From: Sedimentisphaerales bacterium
GTDB taxonomy: Bacteria; Planctomycetota; Phycisphaerae; Sedimentisphaerales; Anaerobacaceae
Assembly: GCA_016934255.1 (NCBI GenBank)
Contig: JAFGTG010000017.1
Location: 1-45,738, forward strand
Direction: 5' to 3'
DNA length: 45,738 nt
The notes beneath the pieces were generated by a model, which saw nothing but the letters and a program-made list of their open reading frames with translations, searched no databases and had not been told where the DNA came from. The position numbers and the translations under genes were made by a program. Of the stretch, positions 1-7,282 are shown in pieces. Every line of letters starts with the position of its first letter. Within the stretch, counting starts at the first letter, position 1.

Positions 1-146
1 GCGATCGTATTCAGGGTATCCCCCTCACATTCATAATAAGCGATGAGTTTCGCCTGTGCCGTGTTGAGCAAGACCATGACCACGACAATCATCAGATATA
101 CATGAGGGCATGAAACGGAAACCGGGTTTTCCCATAGGTACTTCAT
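1..146 (-). CDS. Exported LamG-like protein, N-terminal part only
   Basis: The reverse strand has an open frame from an ATG at 146 to the left edge (48 codons, partial). A GGAG ribosome binding site lies 8 bases upstream (155-158). The protein starts MKYLWENPVSV, has a hydrophobic stretch (residues about 19-32, MIVVVMVLLNTAQA), then KLIAYYECEGDTLNTI. That last piece resembles the opening strand of LamG/concanavalin-like domains (LIAYY.FEGD) that follow the signal peptide in many planctomycete surface proteins. A shorter start at 92 would give a cleaner signal peptide but has no binding site. Function beyond an exported carbohydrate-binding-type protein cannot be judged from this fragment. Confidence 0.6.
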   Translation of the reverse strand, partial: MKYLWENPVSVSCPHVYLMIVVVMVLLNTAQAKLIAYYECEGDTLNTI

Positions 147-233
147 TGAAAATACTCCTACAAGCTTCAGGTCTTATAATAACCGAATTTCGTCTCATTG
201 TACACAATATTCCGGCTAAATCAGCGGGACAAT

Positions 234-269
234 TAAAAATTAAAGGTACCATAAAAATTAAAGGTACCA
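234..269. repeat. Exact tandem duplication of an 18-bp unit
   Basis: Two identical 18-bp units lie head to tail at 234-251 and 252-269; each ends in the palindrome GGTACC followed by A. The second copy runs into GGTCCC and a T-run at 271-280. The array sits in the upstream region of the leftward gene at 146. No coding role is visible. Confidence 0.85.
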
Positions 270-346
270 GGTCCCTTTTTTGTAATAAACATCTGAGCCT
301 GCAAGACAAGAACATAATTTCAGTCCGCATCGTTCCATATCGGGCA

Positions 347-373
347 CTAATCACTAATGGAGCTCTGACCCCA
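347..373 (+). repeat. Second copy of the transposase 3'-end sequence
   Basis: This stretch matches, with 24 of 26 bases identical, the reverse complement of 1892-1917, which covers the stop codon and downstream flank of the transposase fragment at 1914-2147. Both copies contain CTAATCACTAAT followed by AGCTCTGACCCC. It is probably a leftover of the same REP/RAYT family. The rest of 147-456 shows only the 18-bp duplication at 234-269 and no believable gene. Confidence 0.6.
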
Positions 374-456
374 GATTTCACATCTTGAAAAATAATGATA
401 AAAAAGAGTTCAAAAAAAGTGAAGATTGGTAATTGACAAAGGTCGTTCCATATCAG

Positions 457-481
457 GGTGGGGCTTGCCCCACCTTTTTTT
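457..481 (+). terminator. Rho-independent terminator-like hairpin
   Basis: A 7-bp GC-rich stem (GGTGGGG / CCCCACC) with a CTTG loop is followed by seven T residues. It points to the right and sits directly upstream of the padR promoter, so it would shield padR from read-through. No rightward gene was recognised upstream of it. Confidence 0.65.
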
Positions 482-507
482 CTCACGAAAAAAATAATCT
501 TCCCCCC

Positions 508-536
508 TTGACATATATCCGCAACGGATATATTAT
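508..536 (+). promoter_or_regulatory. Sigma-70-type promoter overlapping a PadR-like operator
   Basis: TTGACA at 508-513 and TATTAT at 531-536 are separated by exactly 17 bases. A perfect inverted repeat overlaps the spacer and -10: ATATATCC at 513-520, GCAAC at 521-525, GGATATAT at 526-533. A symmetrical site inside its own promoter is what an autoregulating PadR repressor would use. The expected transcript start (about 542-544) coincides with the padR start codon, so the mRNA may be leaderless. Confidence 0.65.
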
Positions 537-542
537 GGAGGT

Positions 543-905
543 ATGATGAAGAATATAACCAATAAGCCTCTTACTCCGGCAGTACTTCATATCCTCCTCG
601 CCCTCTCCACGGAAGAGCGACACGGCTATGGAATTATGAAGCAGGTCGAGTCGGATTCACAGGGAAAAGTGAAGATGGGACCGGGAACGTTGTACGGATC
701 GCTCAGCCGCATGATGGAGGCGGGATTGATTCGCGAAAGCGAAAAGAAAATAGATCCCAAGATGGATGACGAACGGCGAATCTACTATTCAATCACCGGA
801 TTCGGGCAGAAAACGCTCGCGTCAGAATTAGAGCGGTACCGTGAAGTTGTGGGGATAGCAAAGGAGAAGCGGCTTTTGCCGAACACGTTCGCCTATGACA
901 AATAA
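543..905 (+). CDS. PadR-family transcriptional regulator
   Basis: This 120-residue protein has the whole PadR winged-helix fold. LTPAVLHILLAL opens helix 1, RHGYGIMKQVE forms helix 2, GPGTLYGSLSRM is the recognition helix, and DDERRIYYSITGFG makes the wing. The family usually represses a neighbouring membrane protein or transporter gene and its own promoter. Two ATGs are possible (543 and 546); GGAGG at 537-541 is 1 base from the first and 4 from the second, so the exact start is open. The stop overlaps the start of the next gene by 11 bases, so the two are co-transcribed. The inverted repeat at 513-533 is the likely operator. Confidence 0.9.
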   Translation: MMKNITNKPLTPAVLHILLALSTEERHGYGIMKQVESDSQGKVKMGPGTLYGSLSRMMEAGLIRESEKKIDPKMDDERRIYYSITGFGQKTLASELERYREVVGIAKEKRLLPNTFAYDK

Positions 906-1659
906 ACGTTCGATACCACGCTATAAACACTGGTACGCACAACTGCTTCGCCTCTACCCGAAGCCGTACCACGATCGCTTCGGCGAAGGAATGGAGCAAA
1001 CCTTCACCGATCTTCTCCGAGAGCGCGCAGAGGAAGAAAGAGGATTGTTTGGTTGCGCTGTCTGGATGTTCATTGAAACATCCGTGGGAATTATGAGAGA
1101 GAACAGGAAAGGTATCATTATACAAAACACAAGAAGATTCATGGTGTGGGCTGTCGTCGTAGCACTTATAGTGATGATACCTATAGCGATGCAGTTCACC
1201 AATGAAGTGCAGTGGAATGAAGCCGTTGCTTATAGCGTCATACTGCTGGCTGTTGGCGGCCTTTACGAACTGGTAATGGCTTTGAGGACGCGCAATAAGG
1301 TGTATCGCTTCGCTTTTGGCGTTGGGCTTGCGGGAGCGTTCCTCCTGGGCTGGGTGAATGGCGCTGTTGGCATTATCGCAAGCGAGGACAACCCTGCCAA
1401 CTTGATGTACGGAGCAGTATTCGCTGTCGGTCTCATCGGCTCCCTTATTTCACGCTTCAAGCCGCGTGGGATGGCGCGGACATTGTTCGCGGCGACGTTC
1501 GTTCAATTACTTGTTCCCGTATTCGCACTGTTCGTCTGGCCCGCCCAAGCCTCTTGGGGCGAGCCGGTCGTTATCGACGTGTTTGTTTTCAATTCCATTT
1601 TCGCCGTGCTGTTTGTTGTATCGGCTTTGCTGTTTCGACGCGCGGCGCGTGTACGCTGA
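895..1659 (+). CDS. PadR-linked multi-pass membrane protein
   Basis: The gene overlaps the end of padR and forms a two-gene unit with it. The N-terminal 65 residues are soluble (YAQLLRLYPKPYHDRFGEGM, then an acidic-basic helix), a cap often seen on membrane proteins paired with PadR regulators. About six hydrophobic segments follow, at roughly residues 80-100, 108-126, 137-157, 168-186, 194-214 and 224-244. No transporter signature or ATPase partner is visible. By context it is the target of PadR control, perhaps an envelope-stress or permease-like protein. The function is not known. Confidence 0.8.
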   Translation: MTNKRSIPRYKHWYAQLLRLYPKPYHDRFGEGMEQTFTDLLRERAEEERGLFGCAVWMFIETSVGIMRENRKGIIIQNTRRFMVWAVVVALIVMIPIAMQFTNEVQWNEAVAYSVILLAVGGLYELVMALRTRNKVYRFAFGVGLAGAFLLGWVNGAVGIIASEDNPANLMYGAVFAVGLIGSLISRFKPRGMARTLFAATFVQLLVPVFALFVWPAQASWGEPVVIDVFVFNSIFAVLFVVSALLFRRAARVR

Positions 1660-1913
1660 AGGGATAAAGTATTAAATCCTCCGATTATTTTGACGTGTCT
1701 AAAAAATTGTATATCGCAGTCGATTATGATGTCTCGCTGATTGAGGATTCGAAAAATCCAGGAATTTTGAAACAACTCGGTACAAGGGGTAACCGAAGAA
1801 AATAAAAGGAAAAATGAAAAATAGGGACGCCAGTGTTATCGGACATTTTGCAACATTGTTTGAGGTGTGCTGAGTCTCAGGCAGTCTCTGGGGGGTCAGA
1901 GCTTGATTAGTGA
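1660..1913. other. Gene-free stretch with a transposase 3' flank
   Basis: No coding region is supported here. The right part (about 1880-1913) holds CAGAG/CTCTG arms around a G-run, part of the 3' flank of the transposase fragment that reappears at 347-373. AAATAGGGACGCC at about 1820-1835 resembles the short GGGACGC ends often found beside RAYT genes; that resemblance is from memory and weak. Confidence 0.4.
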
Positions 1914-2147
1914 TTAGCTGTTCTGCTCTATTGACTCCTCCTTTTCTTCGATCGCTCTGAGCGTTTTTCCATGCCTTCTCACATTGGCTTGGACGTATCG
2001 AACGGATCGACTCACGCTGGAGACACTGTTATATCCGAGCGTCTCGGCAATCTCGATACAGGAATATCCATACCAGCAACGACTTACAAATGTCGCCATT
2101 GCTCGGTTTCCGCGTGTCCTTGGAAGTTTTTTCGGTTGAGCAAGATT
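1914..2147 (-). pseudogene. C-terminal fragment of a REP-associated (RAYT/IS200-like) transposase
   Basis: An open frame of 77 codons (from after a TGA at 2150-2148) encodes NLAQPKKLPRTRGNRAMATF, then SCIEIAETLGYNSVSSVSRSVRYV and a charged tail. The segment CIEIAETLGY.SVSSVSRSV is the DnaA-like helix-turn-helix at the end of many REP-associated tyrosine transposases (EIA..LG.S.SSVSRAV). The catalytic HUH domain (His-x-His and Tyr) is absent, because a stop and low-complexity TCAATC repeats come directly before it. This is therefore a remnant. It hints that transposases of this family once worked here, which fits the many REP-like repeats nearby. A free-standing small DNA-binding protein is less likely. 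Confidence 0.5.
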
Positions 2148-2200
2148 TCAATAGTCAATATTAAATCGTCAATCGTCAATTATCAATCATTCACGGTTGC
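2148..2200. repeat. Degenerate TCAATcgTCAAT-type short repeat
   Basis: The stretch is made of irregular copies of TCAATA/GTCAAT/TCGTCAATC between the transposase remnant and udg. A related run (AATCATCAATCATCAATAT) is at about 14056-14080. Only one arm is present, unlike the paired arrays at 17383, 21922 and 33955. Confidence 0.5.
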
Positions 2201-2233
2201 CAGGTCCTCCAGCTATCGTTAGAATTCCTATCG

Positions 2234-2983
2234 ATGGAAAACCAAGTGGATATCAATAAAGTGGTTCGTCAGCATCTTGAGATGGAGCAGTTTTTTAGCG
2301 GTTTTACTCTCAAGAGTGCCGCAGAAGAACCCGAGTCACAAGGGCAAGAGGACACGCGCGTCCCGAGAGGAGTCGAAGGAATGGCTGTTGCTGAAAAAGC
2401 TGCTGAGTTGGAGAAAATTGCCGAGGAGGTCCGTCGATGTTGCCAGTGCGGCCTGGGATCGACACGGACAAATCCTGTGCCCGGCGAAGGCAATCCGGAC
2501 GCCCGTATTATGTTCGTCGGCGAAGCGCCCGGCGCCGATGAAGATGCGCAAGGCCGGCCGTTTGTCGGCCGGGCCGGCCAGTTACTGGATAAGATTATCA
2601 ACGCGTGCGGCCTCAAGCGGGAAGATGTTTTCATCGGCAATATATTGAAATGCCGCCCGCCGGACAATCGCGATCCGCGGGCCGAGGAGATCATAAGCTG
2701 TCTGCCCTATCTTCAGAAGCAAATCGAGATTATCGAGCCGGAGGTGATCATCGCCCTGGGCGCCCACGCGGCCAGAACGCTCCTGGACACCACCAAGTCC
2801 ATCGGCCAGCTCCGGGGCCAGTTCCATGAGTATTACGCCGGGATCGGCCGGCCGCCGATTAAGCTGATGGCGACCTATCACACGGCTTATCTGCTGCGGA
2901 GCTATACACCTGAGAACAGACGGCGCGTCTGGGAAGATATGAAAAAGGTCCTCGCCGAACTCGGCTTGCCCGTTCCGGAATGA
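2234..2983 (+). CDS. udg: Type-4 (Fe-S) uracil-DNA glycosylase
   Basis: The enzyme removes uracil, formed by cytosine deamination, from DNA and starts base excision repair in the cytoplasm. Of its 249 residues the first 65 are a charged extension common in planctomycete members. The core follows: Cys69-x2-Cys72, motif [17 protein letters not shown] (96-112), GNILKCRPP (135-143, Cys140), Cys156, and IIALGAHAA. The four cysteines at 69 (or 70), 72, 140 and 156 match the 4Fe-4S ligands of the family. The last motif reads [10 protein letters not shown] (His216) where HPA/HPS is usual, so a proline is replaced by threonine; the active-site histidine is kept. The gene stands alone. Confidence 0.92.
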   Translation: MENQVDINKVVRQHLEMEQFFSGFTLKSAAEEPESQGQEDTRVPRGVEGMAVAEKAAELEKIAEEVRRCCQCGLGSTRTNPVPGEGNPDARIMFVGEAPGADEDAQGRPFVGRAGQLLDKIINACGLKREDVFIGNILKCRPPDNRDPRAEEIISCLPYLQKQIEIIEPEVIIALGAHAARTLLDTTKSIGQLRGQFHEYYAGIGRPPIKLMATYHTAYLLRSYTPENRRRVWEDMKKVLAELGLPVPE

Positions 2984-3074
2984 TCGGAAAGCGATGACGC
3001 CTTTCGGCTTTTCAGATCGCCTCCTAAGAAAATAGATTTCATAGACACGCCCTACGATTCTGTAGGTTGCCATT

Positions 3075-3154
3075 TGTCATGCTGAACGCAGTGAAGCATC
3101 TGCGCAATAATCTATGTTACCGGCCCAGATTCTTCGCTTCACTCAGAATGACAA
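3075..3154. repeat. REP-like imperfect palindrome, GTCATnCTGA family
   Basis: The left arm (TTGTCATGCTGAACGCAGTG, continuing AAGCATCTG) pairs with the right arm (CAGATTCTTCGCTTCACTCA, continuing GAATGACAA) with few mismatches. This is the widespread GTCATTCTGAGCGAAGCGAAGAATCT-type intergenic repeat. It lies between the convergent genes udg and panB, where it could also stop transcription both ways. Confidence 0.75.
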
Positions 3155-3160
3155 GGCATC

Positions 3161-3281
3161 AAGGTGTGCATTCCGTAAGGAGTCCAAAGGACGGTACGCC
3201 TTTTTGCTGCCGGACGTATATCGGTGTTTATGTTGGCTCCCTTTCTGCGTTGGGGCTTCTATGGTATGCGATGCACACCTT
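3161..3281. repeat. Inverted repeat with perfect 11-bp arms
   Basis: AAGGTGTGCAT at 3161-3171 is the exact reverse complement of ATGCACACCTT at 3271-3281. The inside carries CCGTAAGG and GGACGGTACGCC fragments that also occur in other intergenic repeats of the window. The rest of the 2984-3344 gap shows no gene. Confidence 0.6.
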
Positions 3282-3344
3282 ACCGTTTCTTTTTCTTCCC
3301 GATGCCAGCCGCAAAGCGGCGTAACGGCTTGTAATATATTGGTT

Positions 3345-4235
3345 TTAGTGGACGTGGGTGTTGATCGGGAGTTCTTCGCTTTTCGGTTCGCCTCTGAGCA
3401 GTTCCTGTAATTGCTCGAATTGCCCCGACTTCATGTGATAGCTATGCGCTTGGTCGGGAAATCTGCCGTCGTGAATATCTTTGGCGTACGTGTTGAACGC
3501 CTCAATCGTTCGTTCGGCTAATTGACCGAAATCCCGTGCAAACTTCGGGCTCGGCCCCTGAGTCAATCCCAGGATATCCGTGACAATGAGTATCTGTCCG
3601 TCGCAATGCGGCCCGGACCCGCAGCTAATGACCGGCACATCGCAGCGGCTGGTGATAATTTCACCAACTTCCGCAGCCGTCCCCTCGATCAGCAGGGCGC
3701 TGGCGCCATAATCGACCATTTGCTCGGCCAGATGGATCATTTCGACGGCCTGGCGGGCCGTTGTGCCTTCAGCTTTGAATCGTCCGATTTTACTAATATT
3801 TTGCGGCCGGATGCCGATATGCCCCATGACCGCGATCCCGGCGTCGCTGACGGCTTTGAGAACGTCGAGGTCCGCGCAGTTCGCCTCGATCTTAACCATT
3901 TGCGCCCCGGCCTGGCTCATAAATCGCCCGGCGTTCTTCACGGCTTCGGTTTTTCCCACCTGGCACGAGAGAAACGGCATATCCGCCACGAGAAAGACAT
4001 TCGGCGCCCCTCGACGAACCGCGGCGGTGATCGTTACCATGAAATCCATCGTCGCCGGGAGCGTCGAATCGTGTCCGAGCACGACCTCGGCCGCCGAATC
4101 GCCGACGAGGATCATCTGCACGTCCGTTTGCGAAACAAGCCTGGCCGTGGTGTAATCGTAGCAACTGACCGCCACAATCTTTTGACCCTGATGCTTGGCT
4201 TCGTTTAAGTCTGTGATTGTGAATCGCCCGTTCAT
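3345..4235 (-). CDS. panB: 3-methyl-2-oxobutanoate hydroxymethyltransferase
   Basis: PanB adds a hydroxymethyl group from 5,10-methylene-tetrahydrofolate to 2-oxoisovalerate, making ketopantoate for pantothenate and coenzyme A. The 296-residue protein is slightly longer than usual (264-280) because of a C-terminal tail. Family marks are all present: VSCYDYTTAR, MILVGDSAAEVVLGHDSTLP (metal-binding Asp46), VADMPFLS (Asp85), KIEA (Glu117), GHIGIRPQ, LLIEGTAAEV (general base Glu184, like E. coli Glu181) and GSGPHCDGQILI. It is transcribed leftward and converges with udg. PanC and panD are not in the window. The upstream binding site is weak. Confidence 0.95.
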   Translation of the reverse strand: MNGRFTITDLNEAKHQGQKIVAVSCYDYTTARLVSQTDVQMILVGDSAAEVVLGHDSTLPATMDFMVTITAAVRRGAPNVFLVADMPFLSCQVGKTEAVKNAGRFMSQAGAQMVKIEANCADLDVLKAVSDAGIAVMGHIGIRPQNISKIGRFKAEGTTARQAVEMIHLAEQMVDYGASALLIEGTAAEVGEIITSRCDVPVISCGSGPHCDGQILIVTDILGLTQGPSPKFARDFGQLAERTIEAFNTYAKDIHDGRFPDQAHSYHMKSGQFEQLQELLRGEPKSEELPINTHVH

Positions 4236-4469
4236 GGCTTTGGTCTCTCATTAATCTATTATTTTTCAGAATATCACAGTCCAATCGTTAGAAAATAGAA
4301 TATGAGAACAACATCCTTCGATCAAGCGTAAAGTAATATAGATACGGGGTTTGGTCTGCCTATATCCGAAAAAATCACAAAAATATTCGCGATTTCCCAA
4401 TATTGAGCTTGATTTCTTAAAGAAAAATTGTAATTTTGGTCATGATTTCGCACTTTTCTTTAAAGAAAT
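4236..4469. other. AT-rich gene-free region upstream of panB
   Basis: No gene is visible. The stretch is AT-rich and includes two similar self-complementary blocks, TTTCTTAAAGAAA (about 4413-4425) and TTTCTTTAAAGAAA (about 4456-4469). It must hold the leftward panB promoter, which could not be assigned with confidence. Confidence 0.4.
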
Positions 4470-4600
4470 TGTTGCTGTCTACACGATGATAATTAAGGAT
4501 GATTAATTAGACAGAAAGGGATTTTAAAGCAGCAATTATCAGCTTTTCATCACCCTCCTCCGAAGCCAGATTCTGTAGTCATTAGAATCTGGCTTTTTTA
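4470..4600 (+). ncRNA. Candidate small RNA ending at a strong terminator
   Basis: No gene precedes the terminator at 4563-4600, so it must end an unrecognised rightward transcript. The 90 bases before it contain pairing segments (TTGCTG/CAGCAA and CTGTCT/AGACAG) and then an unpaired pyrimidine-rich ACCCTCCTCC at 4552-4561. A CU-rich stretch directly before a terminator stem is a common design in small RNAs that mask ribosome binding sites. No clear promoter was found, so the 5' end is a guess. It could instead be debris of a lost gene. Confidence 0.35.
4563..4600 (+). terminator. Strong Rho-independent terminator
   Basis: A perfect 12-bp stem (AAGCCAGATTCT at 4563-4574, AGAATCTGGCTT at 4584-4595) has a 9-base loop and a run of six T at 4594-4599. 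It points rightward, toward the 3' end of the leftward sulfatase gene at 4739. There is no annotated rightward gene upstream of it. Confidence 0.85.
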
Positions 4601-4738
4601 GACCCATTAATACTAAAATAGATAATTAGGTAATTGTTAGTAATGTTATAAAGGGTAATATGAGTCGATTTTGACATATGTGGATTGAGGAATACTCTTC
4701 CTATTCTAACAAATCGTATTGTTAACCTTTGAAAACGA

Positions 4739-6196
4739 TTACTTGGCTGTTGAGCCAGTGGGTTTGACGTCTTCGGTCTTCAAACCGAAAGAGTCCGCCC
4801 AGGTGCGGATCTTTTTCCAGAGTTCGTCAGCGATATCTGGTTTTTTATCTAACAAATTGTAGCGTTCGCCGGGATCCCTTGTGAGGTTGAACAGCCGTGC
4901 GCCCGTTCCATCAGGATTGATGAGCAGCTTCCAGTCGCCGTCGCGGACGGCGAGGCTGGGACTGACGAAGTCCGGGTTGCCCGGGCGAAGGCGAGAATAA
5001 GGCTCTCCATATTGCCAGAAAATAGACCGGCTGCGTTTGCGAGGTTGGCCGAGCATAACAGAGTGCATATCTTCGCCGTCATGACGGACGGTCTCGGGCA
5101 GATCGACGCCGGCGAAATGACAGAAGGTCGGCGCCAGATCGATGCCGCACATAATGGTTTGGCTGTCAACGGCGCCGGCGGGAATCACGCCCTTCCATCG
5201 GGCGATGAACGGCATGCGGATTCCGCCCTCGTAGAGGCTCCATTTGCGGCCGTAAAGCGCGCCGGTGAAGCCGGGCGGATCGAAGCCTTTGCGATAATAG
5301 TGTGGCCAGTCGGTCGGGCCGTTATCGCTGGTGAAGACGACGAGCGTCTTTTCCGCCAGCCCGGCCGCGTCAAGGCTGTCGAGCAGCCTGCCGATCTGGC
5401 GATCCAACTCTTCCAGCACGGCGAAGAACTTCTGCTCGAACGGATTGTCCGTCACCGTCTTCCATTTTTCGATAGCTTCTTCGGGCGGAAGGTGGGCGTC
5501 GTGCACATCGTTGGGAAACAGCTCGATGTAGAAGGGCCGATCCGAATTCTGGCGAATGAATTTCAATGTTCGATCGACGTAGCGCTGCGTCGATTGATGC
5601 TTGGGCAGATATTCGATCTTACCCCGCCCGAGCTTAGCGCTCTGGCCGGAGAGGCCTTTCTTCGAGAACAAGATGCGATCTCCCAGCCCTTCGAAAGCAA
5701 CGAGGGATTCATCGAATCCGTACTCTTGAGGCAACGGCGCATCGCCGACGTCCCGGCCGCCGCCCACGTGCCATTTACCGAAGTGAGCGGTGGCGTAGCC
5801 CGCCTGCTTGAGAATCCGGGCGGTCAATGGCGCTTTAGGATCGAGCCAGTTGGCCATCTGGCGTTTGTGATTGTTGGCGCGGGATTCGAGATAGGAATGA
5901 ATCCGCCAGCGAATCGGGTACTGGCCTGTCATAACCGCCACGCGCGAGGGCGAGCAGATCGGCGAGTTCGTATAAAATTGTGTTAAGCGCAAGCCTTCGG
6001 CGGCGAGCCGGTCGATATTCGGCGTTTTCATCAGGGGATTGCCGAAACAGTTCGGATCGGCGTACCCCATATCGTCGATGAAAATAAAGATGATATTCGG
6101 CCGACTCGTGCGAGCCATCGTCGAGCCAAAAACCGGTGCGGATAATCCAAGCACACCCGCGCCGCACATCTTAATAAACGTCCTTCGTTGTATCAT
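4739..6196 (-). CDS. Exported sulfatase (type I, formylglycine-dependent)
   Basis: This 485-residue enzyme should hydrolyse sulfate esters from glycans outside the cytoplasm. The N-terminus has a Tat-like signal (RRTFIKMCGAGVLGLSAPVFG). The catalytic core begins PNIIFIFIDDMGYADPN, with the metal-binding Asp pair. The site converted to formylglycine is Cys81 in SPICSPSRVAVMTG (CxPSR). AHFGKWHVG, the FTSDNGPTDW metal motif and a C-terminal KLLINPDG.GARLFNLTRDPGE complete the sulfatase S1 pattern. The gene is last in a leftward three-gene run, 29 bases after the nitrilase-like gene. Which sulfated sugar it acts on cannot be read from sequence. Confidence 0.93.
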   Translation of the reverse strand: MIQRRTFIKMCGAGVLGLSAPVFGSTMARTSRPNIIFIFIDDMGYADPNCFGNPLMKTPNIDRLAAEGLRLTQFYTNSPICSPSRVAVMTGQYPIRWRIHSYLESRANNHKRQMANWLDPKAPLTARILKQAGYATAHFGKWHVGGGRDVGDAPLPQEYGFDESLVAFEGLGDRILFSKKGLSGQSAKLGRGKIEYLPKHQSTQRYVDRTLKFIRQNSDRPFYIELFPNDVHDAHLPPEEAIEKWKTVTDNPFEQKFFAVLEELDRQIGRLLDSLDAAGLAEKTLVVFTSDNGPTDWPHYYRKGFDPPGFTGALYGRKWSLYEGGIRMPFIARWKGVIPAGAVDSQTIMCGIDLAPTFCHFAGVDLPETVRHDGEDMHSVMLGQPRKRSRSIFWQYGEPYSRLRPGNPDFVSPSLAVRDGDWKLLINPDGTGARLFNLTRDPGERYNLLDKKPDIADELWKKIRTWADSFGLKTEDVKPTGSTAK

Positions 6197-6225
6197 GCTT
6201 CCAATCTCTTATATTTGCTTCAGTT

Positions 6226-7230
6226 TTATATGCGTTTGCCTTCTTTACGAGCCTGATTAATTCGTTCTCGGCTTCGATGCTGATAGTCCCGAAGCGGTTC
6301 GATCTTGTATGTCTTTAATACCTCTCGTACGCGCACGCCCGGCTTTATGGCCTTAAACAACCACCACGGCGCGAGGTCCTCCTCGCTCAGCTTCCTCTCG
6401 GCAGCGATTTCATCCTTACGTTCCTCGAGCATTTGTTCGACCTTTTCGCGATGGAAGTCGTAATGGACGAACGTGCGATCCAGGTCCAACGTCGCAATGA
6501 ACTGTTTCGGCATAGGCTGGGTGACATTCTCAATCGGTTTGCCGGTGATGTCCATGATATTGCCGGCGCCGACGGGGACGATATAGTAGTGATGGAGAAT
6601 CGCAAAAGCATTCAACGGCGAGCCCCCTCCGTAAGCGCTCGGCCAGAAAACGATATCCACGTCCTTTGTATCGCACTCGTGCCACAGTTCAGGGAAGTTT
6701 AAATCGAAACAGGTCAAAATACTGATCCTGCCGAAATCCGTGTCGAAAATCTTCACGCCTTCGGTGCTCACGTGCAATCCCTCTCCCCAAAACACGAATA
6801 TCTTTCGATAATAACCCGCAATCTTGCCCTCACGGTCGAGAAGCACCGCCGTGTTGTACTGCTTTTCGCCTGCCTGCTCGCGGATAGGGCAGATCACGTA
6901 CATATTGTACTGCTTAGCGAGTTTCGCCACGGCGTCGGTCGTCGGTCCCGGCACAGGCTCCGCTTCGGTTCCCGCAAATTCCTCGGGCAAGCACGCGATA
7001 TCCACGCCGTTGAGCCCGGCCGTATGAAGATGCTCAATCGCCAGTTTCAACTTTGCATCGTGATGGCCCCCGAAGCCGATGCAGATCGCGGATACTTTCA
7101 CCTGCCTGCCCGGCAGTTTCTCCCGGTCCAATTGCGGGATGACCTTTTGATCCTGAGCGTCTTGAGCAAAGCCGGTTCCCACAAAAAGGACCACCAGAGC
7201 ACAAATGTCAAATAAAATGTGCGATCTCAT
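6226..7230 (-). CDS. Exported carbon-nitrogen (nitrilase-family) hydrolase
   Basis: The 334-residue protein has a signal peptide (residues 1-22, LFDICALVVLFVGTGFA) and then a nitrilase fold with a complete Glu-Lys-Cys triad: LPEEF (Glu83/84), YYRKIFVF (Lys143) and ILTCFDLNFPE (Cys174). Members cleave amides or nitriles. Most are cytoplasmic, so export is notable but recurrent in planctomycete glycan loci. An upstream in-frame TTG at 7251 would lengthen the protein by seven residues; the ATG at 7230 places the signal peptide properly. It lies between the propeller gene (52 bases upstream) and the sulfatase, suggesting joint use, perhaps on N-acetylated or amidated sugars. The substrate is unknown. 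Confidence 0.85.
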   Translation of the reverse strand: MRSHILFDICALVVLFVGTGFAQDAQDQKVIPQLDREKLPGRQVKVSAICIGFGGHHDAKLKLAIEHLHTAGLNGVDIACLPEEFAGTEAEPVPGPTTDAVAKLAKQYNMYVICPIREQAGEKQYNTAVLLDREGKIAGYYRKIFVFWGEGLHVSTEGVKIFDTDFGRISILTCFDLNFPELWHECDTKDVDIVFWPSAYGGGSPLNAFAILHHYYIVPVGAGNIMDITGKPIENVTQPMPKQFIATLDLDRTFVHYDFHREKVEQMLEERKDEIAAERKLSEEDLAPWWLFKAIKPGVRVREVLKTYKIEPLRDYQHRSRERINQARKEGKRI

Positions 7231-7282
7231 TTTCGTTCTCGAAAGCTCCAAAAAAATTTTCTATTTGAGTATAGCTTTGGGT

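Noticed and set aside
110-388. Rightward open frame of 92 codons
   Set aside because: It starts inside the upstream region of the leftward LamG-type gene, spans the 18-bp tandem duplication and the transposase-end repeat, and has no family resemblance.
3522-4208. Long rightward frame opposite panB
   Set aside because: It is the antisense shadow of a clear panB gene, as are similar long frames opposite the sulfatases and the HzsA-related gene.
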